DNA of 64,000 nucleotides from Chthoniobacteraceae bacterium (lineage in GTDB: Bacteria; Verrucomicrobiota; Verrucomicrobiia; Chthoniobacterales; Chthoniobacteraceae): NCBI GenBank assembly GCA_947476045.1, contig CANJNZ010000003.1, positions 1 through 64,000 of the forward strand, read 5' to 3'. Numbering within the stretch: position 1 is the first letter of the stretch; the number at the start of each line of letters is the position of its first letter. Shown piece by piece: positions 1-9,060 of this stretch. The notes under the pieces were generated by a model, which did not search any database, had not been told where the DNA came from, and was given only the letters and a program-made list of their open reading frames with translations. Position numbers and translations under genes: made by a program.

Positions 1-85
1 AATTCGCTTCTCTGGTTCATTTGGTTTTTGGTTTTCCACGGCATCCCTTCCTTCTCCCATTTCGGGAGCTTTTTCAGGGACCAAT

Positions 86-131
86 GTGTTACCCATGTCC
101 TGAACCACTTGTGTTACCTATGTCCTGAACC
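86..131. repeat. Two 21-bp direct repeats, possible insertion-element end
   Basis: Positions 86-106 and 111-131 carry the same 21-bp word (GTGTTACCCATGTCCTGAACC), differing at one base and spaced 25 bp apart. Terminal sequences of this kind occur at ends of some IS481-type elements, but no transposase is in the window. The stretch 132-382 has no gene that I can support. Confidence 0.45.
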
Positions 132-382
132 CGCACCTCCATAAAGTCCCTCCCGTCCAAAAAACACTGGGGACGCCTTGTAGTGCGGTGGCAAGCGAAG
201 CGCGACACCGCCTTGGAAGCGCCGCGTCCGGGCAAGAGGCGCGCGAGGTTTTGCAGAGAAAGGCCGCGATGAGTGGATTCGCGCAGTTGCCCTGCTTGCG
301 AAGGCGGCGTGGCGCTCTCGCTTCCCGCCGCACTACAAGGTCGCAACTTGCCAAAGATCACCGCCACCAGCAGAAGACCCGC

Positions 383-1219
383 GTGAAAGACGGGCGCACC
401 ACGAAAAGCGAGAGCAGCTTTGGGAAAAAGCTTTGGTGCGTGCTCATCGTTCTCTTCCTCGCCGTCATCGGCTGGCAGATGTGGAAGCTCAACGCCTACA
501 ACAACGCCGTCCGCGAGGCGAAGGAGGCAGGGTTCAGGTGGAGGTGCAAAGACACCCTCAGCCTCATCCGGCAGGACTGGCGCAATGCGCTCAAAAAGGA
601 GACATGGGCCGCGCACCGCCGCGAGCTTTGGATGGGAGAAGTCCCCGACCTTGGCCGCTACCGCGAAATGCTCCACCATCTCCGCCCCACGGAATTGGTT
701 GTTTGGGGATGCAAGGACGAAAACCTCGACGCTCTCAATGGCCTCACAGCCCTGCAAAAGCTATTCCTCACCGACTGCATCGCGCTGCAAAACTTGGACG
801 GCCTCAATGGCCTCACCGCCCTGCAAGAGATCGGACTCAACGGTTGCCCCGCGTTGCAAAACGTGGACGTCCTCAAGGGCCTCACCGCCCTGCAAACGCT
901 CTTCCTCGGCGACTGCCCCGCGCTGCAAAACGTGGACGCGCTCAAGGGCCTCACCTCCCTGCAAAATCTCAAACTCATCGGCTGCACCGTGCTGCAAAAC
1001 GTGGACGCCCTCAAGGGCCTCACCTCCCTGCAAACGCTCGTCCTCCGCGACTGCACCGCGTTGCAAAACGTGGACGCCCTCAAGAGCCTCACCTCCCTGC
1101 AATGGCTCGACTTCAGTGGTTGCGACAAAATCCCCGCTGCCGCGCTGCGCGAACTGCGCGCCGCCCTGCCGAACACCGACATCACCTTCCCCGACGGCAC
1201 CAAGAACCCGCCGCAGTAA
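383..1219 (+). CDS. Leucine-rich-repeat protein with N-terminal membrane anchor
   Basis: After a short basic N-terminus comes one hydrophobic helix (about residues 17-34, LWCVLIVLFLAVIGWQ), then a charged linker and about seven repeats of 22-24 residues of the form LxxLxxLxLxxCxxLxNxDAL. This is the cysteine-containing LRR pattern, so a horseshoe binding domain probably faces the periplasm or cell surface. The ligand is unknown. I chose the GTG at 383, preceded by AGAAG, because the open frame reaching back to 188 has an arginine-rich composition unlike a protein N-terminus. The repeats are nearly identical in DNA, which suggests recent internal duplication. The gene converges on the one at 1448-1810. 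Confidence 0.75.
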   Translation: MKDGRTTKSESSFGKKLWCVLIVLFLAVIGWQMWKLNAYNNAVREAKEAGFRWRCKDTLSLIRQDWRNALKKETWAAHRRELWMGEVPDLGRYREMLHHLRPTELVVWGCKDENLDALNGLTALQKLFLTDCIALQNLDGLNGLTALQEIGLNGCPALQNVDVLKGLTALQTLFLGDCPALQNVDALKGLTSLQNLKLIGCTVLQNVDALKGLTSLQTLVLRDCTALQNVDALKSLTSLQWLDFSGCDKIPAAALRELRAALPNTDITFPDGTKNPPQ

Positions 1220-1222
1220 CGG

Positions 1223-1349
1223 CAAGGAGAGGGGCCGTCCCGGCCCCTTGTGCCCCGGCAGGGGCTCCCTCGGCGTGGCATCGCTGAGGATGCGCCTTTC
1301 GCTGAGCTTCCCTCCGGGAGGCAGGGGGCCGGGACGGCCCCCCTCCTTG
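1223..1349. repeat. Long inverted repeat between convergent genes
   Basis: Arms at 1223-1248 and 1323-1349 (core GGGGCCGTCCCGGCCCC and its complement) are almost perfect complements of about 26 bp, separated by 74 bp. A smaller hairpin, GCATC...GATGC, lies inside. It sits between the ends of two convergent genes, so it could terminate transcription both ways, or be a small MITE-like element. Confidence 0.6.
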
Positions 1350-1447
1350 TCGCGCGCCGCGATGAACGCGCGCCCACGGCTGGCGGTGAAGATGGCATCC
1401 CTGCCAGCAAAGATGCCGTCCCCGCTGAATGCGCGCAGTGAGGCCTG

Positions 1448-1810
1448 CTACGATTCCTTTTCCTCGATGTGGAAGCGGTGCAGGACGCGGTGGAAGACTG
1501 GCGAGAGCAGGATGCCGGTGGCGCTGATGAAGACGATGCCGGAGAAGATGGCGGAGGCGGAGGCGAAGATTTTGGCGGCGTCGGTGTTCAGCGCGTTCAC
1601 GGGGCCCATGCCGGCGAGGATCATGGAGGCGTTGAGGAGTGAATCCACCCAGTTGAATCCGGCGATGAAGTGGTAGCCGAGCACACCCAGACCGAGCGAG
1701 ACGCTGACGACGCTGGCGGAGAGACCGAGGGCGCGGAGGTAGCGATGAACGAATGCTTTTCGATGAAACGCGCGGCTTTTGGCGGTGGGCTGCTTGGGAG
1801 TGTTGGTCAT
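1448..1810 (-). CDS. Small inner-membrane protein of unknown function
   Basis: This 120-residue protein has three hydrophobic stretches (about residues 28-50, 58-76 and 82-103) after a basic N-terminus, and it ends in a charged tail rich in His and Glu. I do not recognise a family. Codon use resembles the neighbours. It lies 36 bp downstream of the outer-membrane barrel gene on the same strand, so it may be the last gene of that operon. Small glycines and serines in the helices suggest packing in the membrane or oligomerisation. Confidence 0.6.
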   Translation of the reverse strand: MTNTPKQPTAKSRAFHRKAFVHRYLRALGLSASVVSVSLGLGVLGYHFIAGFNWVDSLLNASMILAGMGPVNALNTDAAKIFASASAIFSGIVFISATGILLSPVFHRVLHRFHIEEKES

Positions 1811-1846
1811 TCGGTTTGAAGTTTTTTACGAATAACCGGCGGGGCG

Positions 1847-3097
1847 CTAAAAGCGCAGGGTGAATTGCGCGGCGATCGTGTTGGTGATGCTGTGCAGTGC
1901 GAAGTCTTCCTGCTGGAAGCTGTATTGCAGTTTCATCTGGGTGTTGGCGGTGAAGCGGTAGCCGAGGGCCATGTCCACACGCCACATGTCGCGTCCCCAG
2001 CGGACGCGGTTGCCGAGGTCGTCGCGGAGGTTGCCGAAGAATTGCTGGTTCCAGCGGAGGGCGCCGAAGAGCTGCGGGGTGAATTTGTATTTCGCCTCGA
2101 GGTAGTAGGCGAAGGTGTCCACATGGCCGAGGCCGGGGACTTCAAAGCGGGTCTCGAAAAATTCCGCCCAAAGCTGGAGGTGGTGCCACTCGAAGGAAAT
2201 ATCCTGCGCGAGCACCCATTCGCGGTAGTCGCCAGCGTGCTGGCCGGGGAGGAGGTATTGCTGCGCTTCATCCAAAAGATACGGCCCGGCGCTGAGGGAG
2301 ACGCCGACGTTCCACATTTGATTGGGACGCAAACCGAGCCGCCCGCTGAAGGTGGGATGGTCCATGTCCACTTCGCCGATTTCCCAAGACTTGGGACGCG
2401 AGGCGAGGGCGGAGTTTTTCATCTCCGCTGCGTATTCGAACATTCCGATCTGGCCGGAAATGGAGATGCCGGTGGAGTAACTGGGGCCCCAGATGATGGG
2501 GTTGCGGAGATATTTGTCAGAGTAAACCGAGGCAGCACTTTCACCGGAAAAAACGTGGGCCCAATAGAGAAGTGTATCCGCATCTCCCGGCCCACTGCTG
2601 TCCCAGATGCCGGTGAGGTTTTCGTAAGGCCCGGGCGCGGTGATGAAGGGATTGCTCCACGAGTCGTGCCGCTTGGTCCAGTTGCCGACGATGGTGGCGA
2701 ACTTTCCGATTTGCAGATTGAATCTCCCGTCGTCCCACGGGGTGATGCGCAGCGCGTATTCGTCGAGGCGCATCCGGGCATTCATCTCCGAGGGATCGAA
2801 GCCGCGATCCACCCGCGACTGGACGAAGCCATAGACGTGCGGGCCGAATTGGGCATCCACGAAGAGGGTGAGGCGCGGGTTAAAAAGGAAATCGTGGTCC
2901 GTGTAGATGAGTCCCGGCGCGGGCTTGTCCACGTGGTAGGCTTCCAGATCGAGCATCCCGCTCAAGCGGAGTCGGACGTTGCCGTCGAGCGCAGTGACGG
3001 TGAGGTTTTCGTTGAGGCGTTCGAGCCAGTCCTCCGCCGGAGCGGTGACTGCGAACGCAGTGAACATGAGGCTGGCGAGAGTGATGATCTTATTCAT
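1847..3097 (-). CDS. Outer-membrane beta-barrel (porin-like) protein
   Basis: A 416-residue protein with a signal peptide (about residues 1-21, ending TAPAED) followed by alternating amphipathic strands rich in Tyr, Trp and Phe. It ends with QFTLRF, the C-terminal aromatic signature recognised by the BAM machinery. Segments such as GRFNLQIGKFATIVGNW resemble phosphate-selective or alginate-export porins, but I cannot assign a substrate. Its start overlaps the stop of the upstream sensor kinase in ATGA, so translation is probably coupled. A kinase, a secreted copper-type protein and a porin together suggest a sensed and transported small molecule or metal. Confidence 0.8.
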   Translation of the reverse strand: MNKIITLASLMFTAFAVTAPAEDWLERLNENLTVTALDGNVRLRLSGMLDLEAYHVDKPAPGLIYTDHDFLFNPRLTLFVDAQFGPHVYGFVQSRVDRGFDPSEMNARMRLDEYALRITPWDDGRFNLQIGKFATIVGNWTKRHDSWSNPFITAPGPYENLTGIWDSSGPGDADTLLYWAHVFSGESAASVYSDKYLRNPIIWGPSYSTGISISGQIGMFEYAAEMKNSALASRPKSWEIGEVDMDHPTFSGRLGLRPNQMWNVGVSLSAGPYLLDEAQQYLLPGQHAGDYREWVLAQDISFEWHHLQLWAEFFETRFEVPGLGHVDTFAYYLEAKYKFTPQLFGALRWNQQFFGNLRDDLGNRVRWGRDMWRVDMALGYRFTANTQMKLQYSFQQEDFALHSITNTIAAQFTLRF

Positions 3098-5358
3098 GCG
3101 GCCTTGAGTGCAGCGGTGATGGCTTCGCGCAGAGCGACAATGCCGATGGGCTTGCTGGCGAGCACATCTACATTGGGAATCTTCTCCTTGTCGAGAAATT
3201 GGCCGAAGCCGGTGAGGAGGATGATTGGGGTTTTCGGCGACACTTGTTTGATCGCCGTGGCCATCTGGTCGCCGCTCATGCCGGGCATCGCTTTGTCTGT
3301 CACGACGAGATCAAACTTTCCCGCCATGAAACGCCGCAATCCGTCCACTCCCTGCTCCGCGAGTTCCACGTGATGGCCGTCCTTCGTGAGCACCGCCGCG
3401 AGCAGGTCTCGCACGAGTTCTTCATCGTCCACGACGAGCACGTTCAGCGCGCGATTGGCAAGCGGCGTTGCGGCATCCTTGACAGCGACTTCACCGGCAA
3501 CTTGCGGCGGAAAGGTGATCACGAATGTCGTCCCCTTCCCCACCGCGCTGCGAATATCAATCTCCCCGCCGTGCCGCTGCACGATGCCAAACACCATCGA
3601 AAGTCCGAGCCCCGTGCCGCGCTCACCTTTCGTGGAAAAGAACGGCTCCAGACAGCGGCGACGGACTTCCTCGGACATGCCGGTTCCGGTGTCCGCGACT
3701 TCCAGCACCACGCGCCCGCCGTCGCGCCGCGTGCGGATGGTGATGGTGCCGCCGTCGGGCATCGCATCCACGGCATTGAAGATCAAATTCGTGAGCAGTT
3801 CGCGAAGCGCCGGCTCCTCTCCCGCGATGGGTGGCACGGTGGAAAGCTCCGGCACCACCCGCACCGTCGCACCTGAGGCCTGCGCCTGATCTTTCCACTT
3901 CGGCTTTGTCAAATTGACCGCCTGCTCCACGAGTTTGGAAAGATCCACCGGCGAGAATTTCTCGTGCTCTTCGTTGGCCCGGTAAAATTCCCGCAGACGC
4001 CCGACCACACTCGCGGCGTCCTGAGCAGCGATGCGGATTGTCTCAAGGTAGTTCGCCGATTTTTTCTTGTCGGCGAGAATGTCGGGACTGAGTTGCAGCA
4101 GTTCGCAAAAACCAAGGATCGGCACCAGCGCGTTGTTGAAATCATGCGCGATGCCGCTGGCCATCTGTCCCAGCGCACGCAGGCGCTCCTGCTGGATGAT
4201 TTGCTGCTGCGTGGACTTCAACTCCGCGAGCGCCGCCTGCAAATCCGCGTTGCGCACGCGCAGTTCGTCACTCGTCATTTCCAGCGCCGCTTCCGCACGT
4301 TCACGCTGCGCGAAATTTTCCGCCGACACCACTTCGAGCGTCTCCACCGGTCGCGACAGACGCGATGAAATGAAGTGGCTTGCAACCAACGCCGCAAGCA
4401 GCAGCAGCACGCCAGCGCCGACGATCTGCCAGCGCAGCCGCCGCAATCTGGCCAGCGATTCCGTGAGCGGGTAAAGCGACACTTGATACGCACGAGGGAA
4501 ACGCGAGCCGGGATTCAGCAGTTTGTAGATCAGCAAGTGCGGCGCTCCGCCCACCGCCACCGTGAGACTTCCCTCCTCCCTGCCCGCTCCGCCGACCGCC
4601 CGCCCGATTCCTTCACCGAGTTCACTGCGAGTATCCACTCCCACGGACAGCAGGTGCAGACGGCCATCCATCCAAATGCCGCTCCTTGTTTGCGTGTCGG
4701 CGAATAACTTACTGACACCTGCGGGCATAAAACCGAGCAGCATCGTTCCAATGACATCTCCATCCTCGGTGCTCAGAATCGGCGTAGAGATGATTTCGTC
4801 AATACGCCCCCGCCCGCCATCCGCGCTGAAAGCAAAGAAAGCAGGGGCATTTTCCACAGCACTTATAGCCATCACTAGCTCCTTCTCAATCGGCACTGGG
4901 CTGGGTTCTGCTTTCAGGCTCTGTGGTGGCGCGAGCATCCTGTCGTGCCTGTCAAGGAAGCGAACGAATGTTGCATGAAGAGCACTGGCATTTGCGGCAT
5001 TATCGTTACCACTCAAAAGGTCGCGGAGGTCGAGCCCTGCACTCACGTAGAGATCCTCAATGATCTTTTGATCGATATCCTCAGCGCTCTCAAACACTGC
5101 CCTTGTCCGCACTGCACTGGCGAATGCGCGGCAGCGGTTCGCTATCATCGCACGGTTCGCCTCCTGCACGCCGAGCAGATTCGCAAACTCCGCCTGAAAC
5201 TGCTGCTGTAAATTGCGCTCCGCATCATTTTCCACACTGCGCTGCGCGAGAAAAAGTCCCGCCGCCGTGATGGCGGAGACCACCAGCATCATCGCCAATA
5301 GCAGCCTCAGGCGGAAACTGCGCGCACCCGGCGCCTGCTGATTAAGGAACGCATTCAC
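3094..5358 (-). CDS. Hybrid sensor histidine kinase with receiver domain
   Basis: The 754-residue protein has TM1 (about 17-38), a periplasmic sensor region (40-305), TM2 (309-328), a linker coiled coil (345-395), a HisKA domain with H-box GIAHDFNNAL (phospho-acceptor His405), a HATPase domain with GTGLGLSMV, and a C-terminal receiver with LVVDDEE and phospho-acceptor Asp688 in VVTDKAMPG. It therefore senses an extracytoplasmic signal and passes phosphate within itself. The DFNN version of the H-box is typical of hybrid kinases of this class. No DNA-binding output domain is present, so an unlinked partner is needed. It overlaps both neighbours by 4 bp. Confidence 0.92.
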   Translation of the reverse strand: MNAFLNQQAPGARSFRLRLLLAMMLVVSAITAAGLFLAQRSVENDAERNLQQQFQAEFANLLGVQEANRAMIANRCRAFASAVRTRAVFESAEDIDQKIIEDLYVSAGLDLRDLLSGNDNAANASALHATFVRFLDRHDRMLAPPQSLKAEPSPVPIEKELVMAISAVENAPAFFAFSADGGRGRIDEIISTPILSTEDGDVIGTMLLGFMPAGVSKLFADTQTRSGIWMDGRLHLLSVGVDTRSELGEGIGRAVGGAGREEGSLTVAVGGAPHLLIYKLLNPGSRFPRAYQVSLYPLTESLARLRRLRWQIVGAGVLLLLAALVASHFISSRLSRPVETLEVVSAENFAQRERAEAALEMTSDELRVRNADLQAALAELKSTQQQIIQQERLRALGQMASGIAHDFNNALVPILGFCELLQLSPDILADKKKSANYLETIRIAAQDAASVVGRLREFYRANEEHEKFSPVDLSKLVEQAVNLTKPKWKDQAQASGATVRVVPELSTVPPIAGEEPALRELLTNLIFNAVDAMPDGGTITIRTRRDGGRVVLEVADTGTGMSEEVRRRCLEPFFSTKGERGTGLGLSMVFGIVQRHGGEIDIRSAVGKGTTFVITFPPQVAGEVAVKDAATPLANRALNVLVVDDEELVRDLLAAVLTKDGHHVELAEQGVDGLRRFMAGKFDLVVTDKAMPGMSGDQMATAIKQVSPKTPIILLTGFGQFLDKEKIPNVDVLASKPIGIVALREAITAALKAA

Positions 5359-5999
5359 GGGAAGTCCACGCGTATCGTTGTCCCCGCTTTCAAGTCCACC
5401 TCGCGCACCAGCGTCGTCTTACTGTTCACCCATGCCTTCAGCGTGTAGCGCCCCGGCGGCAGTCCTGTAAGGCGGTATTTCCCCTCCGTATCGCTCCGCA
5501 CAAAATGCGGTGTGTCCAGCACCAGAATAATCCCCCGCATGTGCTCGTGAATGTCGCAGTGCAGCGTCACCATCCCCGCCGTGTCGAAAACCTGCGAGGG
5601 AATCGGGCGCTCCTCCGGTCGGTAGCGACCGAGGTCAAACCGCTTCGCCGGAGAATACGAAAAGATGTTGTGATACGTGTCATCCTCGTTCGGGAACTCC
5701 ACCTTCGTCCCCACCTGCACCGGCAGCAGCGGAGTCACAAAATTCAAATTCTTCTGCGCCATCTTCGCCGTCGCCGGAGCGGCACCTTTCGGGAAACTCC
5801 CCTCCAAATACACCACCGCAGTCGGCGGATCCGTCGCCAGCACACCGCCTTTGCTCACGATCTCATAGCGCTTGCTCACAACCGGTGCCGAGTGCGCCTT
5901 CGGTAATGCCACTTTCCCCTCGATCACCGCCTGCGCACGCGCCGAAACGCAGGACAACGTCGAAACAATCAGGCACAATATGAGAGGTCGGGCTTTCAT
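5355..5999 (-). CDS. Secreted cupredoxin-like protein with C-terminal carboxypeptidase-regulatory fold
   Basis: The protein begins with a signal peptide (about residues 1-21, ending ARAQA) and has two parts. Residues about 25-150 look like the cupredoxin or methylamine-utilisation fold: the segment NEDDTYHNIFSYSP holds a His ligand, and VTLHCDIHEHMRG holds the Cys-His-Met pattern of a type-1-like copper site. The last 55 residues (TEGKYRLTGLPPGRYTLKAW) match a carboxypeptidase-regulatory or beta-sandwich domain. I chose the ATG at 5999 because it opens the signal peptide; frame extensions upstream lack protein character. The stop overlaps the kinase start (ATGA), which supports an operon. A copper-binding sensor partner is an inference. 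Confidence 0.8.
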   Translation of the reverse strand: MKARPLILCLIVSTLSCVSARAQAVIEGKVALPKAHSAPVVSKRYEIVSKGGVLATDPPTAVVYLEGSFPKGAAPATAKMAQKNLNFVTPLLPVQVGTKVEFPNEDDTYHNIFSYSPAKRFDLGRYRPEERPIPSQVFDTAGMVTLHCDIHEHMRGIILVLDTPHFVRSDTEGKYRLTGLPPGRYTLKAWVNSKTTLVREVDLKAGTTIRVDFP

Positions 6000-6142
6000 C
6001 GCAGCGCAGAGACTAGCACCCCATGTGCCCCGAAGCAGCATACATCCGGGAATTACCTGCGACGCCTTCTTCATCCGAGATACTCTAGCCGTCGAAACGT
6101 AGCGCATCCCGTTGCTCAGCACCACGGACGCCCAATGGGAAA

Positions 6143-7018
6143 TCAGTAGATGGATTTCCTGCGGTGCACGCCGCCGGAGACGTCGGAGAGGGCGTGGACC
6201 ATGATGAAAGCGACGGGGTCGTGCTCCTTGATGATAGATTTTATTTTCCCGACCTCCAGGCGCGTGACGACGCACATGAGGATTTCCTGTTCGATGCCGT
6301 TCACGCCGCCGCGCCCTTTGTAAACGGTGAGGCCGCGCCTCAGCCCCTCGGTGATGGCGGTGCGGATGGCTTCGCTTTTCGCCGACATAATGGTAACGGC
6401 GGTGAATTCCTCGAGGCCGTGCAGGATGAAATCGAGCATCTTGGCGGCGGCGAAGTAGGTGAGGATGGAGTAGAGGGCGGATTCGACGCCGAGGAAGAAT
6501 GCGGCGGTGAGAAAGATGAGGATGTTCAGGCCGAGGATGACATCGGAGACGCGGAGGAAGTGGACGCTGCGGCTGATGAGGAGCGCGGCGACTTCGGTGC
6601 CGTCGAGCACAGCGCCGCCGCGAATGGCGAGGCCGATTCCTGCGCCTAGAAAGACGCCGCCGAAGACAGCGGTGAGGAGTTTGTCCGGCGTGACATCGGG
6701 AAACGGGACGACGGCGAGGCAGAGCGAAAGCCCCGAGATGGCGAGGATGCTGCGGATGGCGAATGCGCGCCCGATGAGGCGGTAGCCGAGGGCGATGAAG
6801 GGGATGTTGATGATGGCGATCAAGAGCGGTAGCGGCCAGCCTAGGACATCCGAGACGAGCATGGAGATGCCGGTGACTCCACCATCAATAAACCGGCTCG
6901 AAAGCAGAAAACCATGGATGCCCATCGCCGCCGAAAAGATGGCGAACAAGATGAGCACGGTGTTTTTGAACTCGCGCTTCCATTTCCTCACGTGGCGGAA
7001 ACTACGCATACCGCACAT
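6143..7018 (-). CDS. YitT-family membrane protein (DUF161 plus DUF2179)
   Basis: Five to six hydrophobic segments cover residues 20-200, including the family-typical SRFIDGGVTGISMLVS and GGAVLDGTEVAALLISR. The cytoplasmic C-terminal DUF2179 domain (about 205-285) carries RGLTVYKGRGGVNGIEQEIL and LEVGKIKSIIKEHDPVAFI. Length matches the family. The biochemical role of YitT proteins is not settled. It is separate from the kinase operon, with about 140 bp between them, and lies 28 bp after the methylase gene on the same strand. Confidence 0.9.
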   Translation of the reverse strand: MCGMRSFRHVRKWKREFKNTVLILFAIFSAAMGIHGFLLSSRFIDGGVTGISMLVSDVLGWPLPLLIAIINIPFIALGYRLIGRAFAIRSILAISGLSLCLAVVPFPDVTPDKLLTAVFGGVFLGAGIGLAIRGGAVLDGTEVAALLISRSVHFLRVSDVILGLNILIFLTAAFFLGVESALYSILTYFAAAKMLDFILHGLEEFTAVTIMSAKSEAIRTAITEGLRRGLTVYKGRGGVNGIEQEILMCVVTRLEVGKIKSIIKEHDPVAFIMVHALSDVSGGVHRRKSIY

Positions 7019-7045
7019 CAGGCGGATAGCATTTTCCCGCGCTAC

Positions 7046-8584
7046 TTAGCGTGCGGCCTTGCGGTAAAGCTCCATGCGGCAGGAGAAACCGCCCATATCC
7101 ACGAGCTGGCGGGCGGCGAGTTTAAGCGAGGGCTGGGGGCTTTCCATGTGGAAGGGATTCGTGAGGACGAGGCGTCCACCGGGGGCGAGTTCGGCGGCGG
7201 CGACAGCGAAAATGTCGTCGAACAAACCTCGTAAATTGCGGATGGGAACGCGGCGACCGAGGGGCGGGTTGGTAATGATGAGGGTGAGGCTGCGTGGCGG
7301 GATTTTTGTGATGCCAGTGAAATCGCGAAAGTCGCAGCACGCGAAACGCGCGGCAATGGGACCGGGGCGCGCGGCGGCGAAGTTGCGCTCGGAAATCGCG
7401 ATGGCCTCGGCGCTGAGGTCGCTGCCGAAAACACGGCGCACTCCGCCGAGCAAGGTGCGTTCGACGAGTTCGAGGCCGGAGCCGCAAAATGGGTCCCACA
7501 CGTTTTCGTTCTCCTGCCGACCCGCGAGTCTCGCCATGCACGCGGCGAGCGGCGGGTGCGATGCAGCGGCGACGTCATCGAGCCGCCAGACGTGGCGCGG
7601 GTCGGGTGAAATGCGCGGGCGCAATTCGACGGAGTCGCCGTTCGGCGTGGGATGGATGTCAATCGCCCACGGTGCTTCGCGTGCGTCATTGAGGATTTGC
7701 GGGCAGAGCGCATAGGCGCGATTCGCGATGTCCCGCACGGCCCCGCGCTGGTGGCCTTTTGCGACGAAGTCGAGACGGTATCGGATTGCGCCATCGGTGA
7801 GCGCACCGAGGAGCCGCTGCGAAAGCGGGGACGCGATCACTTTCGCCATCGCCTCGATGGACTCGGCCTCGGTCACGCTTTTCACGCAGCCGAGCACAAG
7901 ACCAACGGTTCCGAAACAACGCAGCGCAAAAATATCGGAGAGCGTAAAAGGAGCCTTCGCCGTGACGACGACAAGCCCCGGCTGCACATCCTCGACGTGG
8001 AATCTCCCCTGCTCCTTCACGTCGTCGCGCACGATGCCTTCCAACCCTGCGCGCCCGCGCAGATGGATGCGCGGCGAGGCGAAATCGGAGACCGCACTAT
8101 CCAGCACAATCACGCTGGGTGCCTGACTGCGCGCGACGCTCGCCTTCACCTTTTGCTCCGTCTGTGCGCCCAATACACCGCTCGCCGCAAGCGCCTCCAG
8201 CGTGGCCTTGCCACCGATTTTATCGAGCGATCTGCCGAGGTATTTTGTTTCGCGCTCACCCGTGCCCTTGCGCAGGAGCGCCAGCATTTCCACCTCGTCC
8301 TCCGCGCTCGCGCCGAGCTTAGGCAACTCCGTCATCGCGTAGCGGCGGATTTTTTCCTGCGGGTCCTTCAGCAGTTTGCGCAACCACTGCCGCACCACCT
8401 CCCGCTGCTCCGCCGGCCCGGACTCCGCAAAGACGACACCAATCGCGCGAATGACGCTCACCCTTTCAAACCGCTCCCGTTCCCCCGCCCTCTCAAAGCG
8501 CGGCACCTCTCCATTCCACAGTTCCTCCCACGACAAAGCCCTCAACTGTTTGTAAAGTTCCTTGCCGGCGTTTCCTTTTTTCAT
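7046..8584 (-). CDS. RNA-type class I methyltransferase with HEAT-like N-terminus
   Basis: The C-terminal third is a Rossmann methylase. It has motif I DPFCGSGLELVE, a second acidic loop GSDLSAEAI, and motif IV TNPPLGRRV, the NPPxG form seen in Trm14, RlmL and TrmN-type N2-guanine RNA methylases. The N-terminal half has helical repeats resembling HEAT repeats (WEELWNGEVPRFERA, EVVRQWLRKLLKDPQE). A central segment may replace the THUMP domain of the known enzymes. The substrate is therefore probably tRNA or rRNA, but this is inferred. The ATG at 8584 is preferred to an in-frame GTG twelve bases upstream. Confidence 0.75.
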   Translation of the reverse strand: MKKGNAGKELYKQLRALSWEELWNGEVPRFERAGERERFERVSVIRAIGVVFAESGPAEQREVVRQWLRKLLKDPQEKIRRYAMTELPKLGASAEDEVEMLALLRKGTGERETKYLGRSLDKIGGKATLEALAASGVLGAQTEQKVKASVARSQAPSVIVLDSAVSDFASPRIHLRGRAGLEGIVRDDVKEQGRFHVEDVQPGLVVVTAKAPFTLSDIFALRCFGTVGLVLGCVKSVTEAESIEAMAKVIASPLSQRLLGALTDGAIRYRLDFVAKGHQRGAVRDIANRAYALCPQILNDAREAPWAIDIHPTPNGDSVELRPRISPDPRHVWRLDDVAAASHPPLAACMARLAGRQENENVWDPFCGSGLELVERTLLGGVRRVFGSDLSAEAIAISERNFAAARPGPIAARFACCDFRDFTGITKIPPRSLTLIITNPPLGRRVPIRNLRGLFDDIFAVAAAELAPGGRLVLTNPFHMESPQPSLKLAARQLVDMGGFSCRMELYRKAAR

Positions 8585-8631
8585 CGCTGCCTGCACTTAG
8601 AAGATCAAATCGGTGAACTTGAAACATCTAT

Positions 8632-8662
8632 GTTCAAAAAGTGGAGGCAGGCGGAGTTGAAT
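8632..8662 (-). other. Degenerate tmRNA/tRNA 3'-end-like sequence (possible old attachment site)
   Basis: Read on the minus strand, the site contains TTCAACT (a T-loop), then GCCTCCACTTTTTGA, an acceptor-end sequence. It aligns with the sites at 30461 and 35153. The T-stem no longer pairs here, so it is the most decayed of the three. It falls where ordinary genes give way to remnants, which fits an old integration boundary. Confidence 0.4.
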
Positions 8663-8818
8663 ACAGACATCCATGCGAAATCCCATCGCCAAGGTATTGC
8701 AGTCCCCCTTTGTTGCGGCTGCAATTTTTCCCTCAGCGGCAGCCCCTCCTTCTCTTATTGCCCGACGCCAGTTTCCGGTTTCCGTAAGCAGGTTGCCGCA
8801 ATGATGACACGGGTGGAG

Positions 8819-9060
8819 TCAGAATGACCATTCGAGCCACTCGAATTGATTGATGACCGGCACTCCCCTGGCTCGACAGACACGCATCGTGTGGCCCGTG
8901 CCGCCGCGGTCGGGATCAGCAGCATGAACGTAAAAGATACCGGCGACCGGCGGAGACATGTCATCGGAGCCCGTCACCTTGAGGGTGTCGCGGAGAATCA
9001 ACTGCGCGGTGGCCCGCTGCCGGGGATGGGTCTCGCGCTGGCGGTAAAGGCAGCGTTTCC
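8819..9060 (-). pseudogene. C-terminal remnant of a SLOG-like protein
   Basis: The frame ending at 8819 encodes about 80 residues ending in ADPDRGGTGHTMRVCRAR followed by GVPVINQFEWLEW. A glycine-rich GGTGHT loop followed by a strand with GVPV is typical of the C-terminal part of SLOG/DprA-like nucleotide-binding folds, common on phages and plasmids. No proper start or N-terminal half is present; upstream the frame runs straight into the tandem-repeat array. I treat it as a truncated gene. The family call is tentative. Confidence 0.4.

Noticed and set aside
188..382. Longer N-terminus of the LRR protein
   Set aside because: Arginine-rich sequence without hydrophobic pattern; the GTG at 383 lies just before the membrane helix.
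1865..3373. 502-residue plus-strand frame across the porin gene
   Set aside because: The minus strand encodes a signal peptide, barrel strands and a C-terminal Phe; the plus frame has no features.
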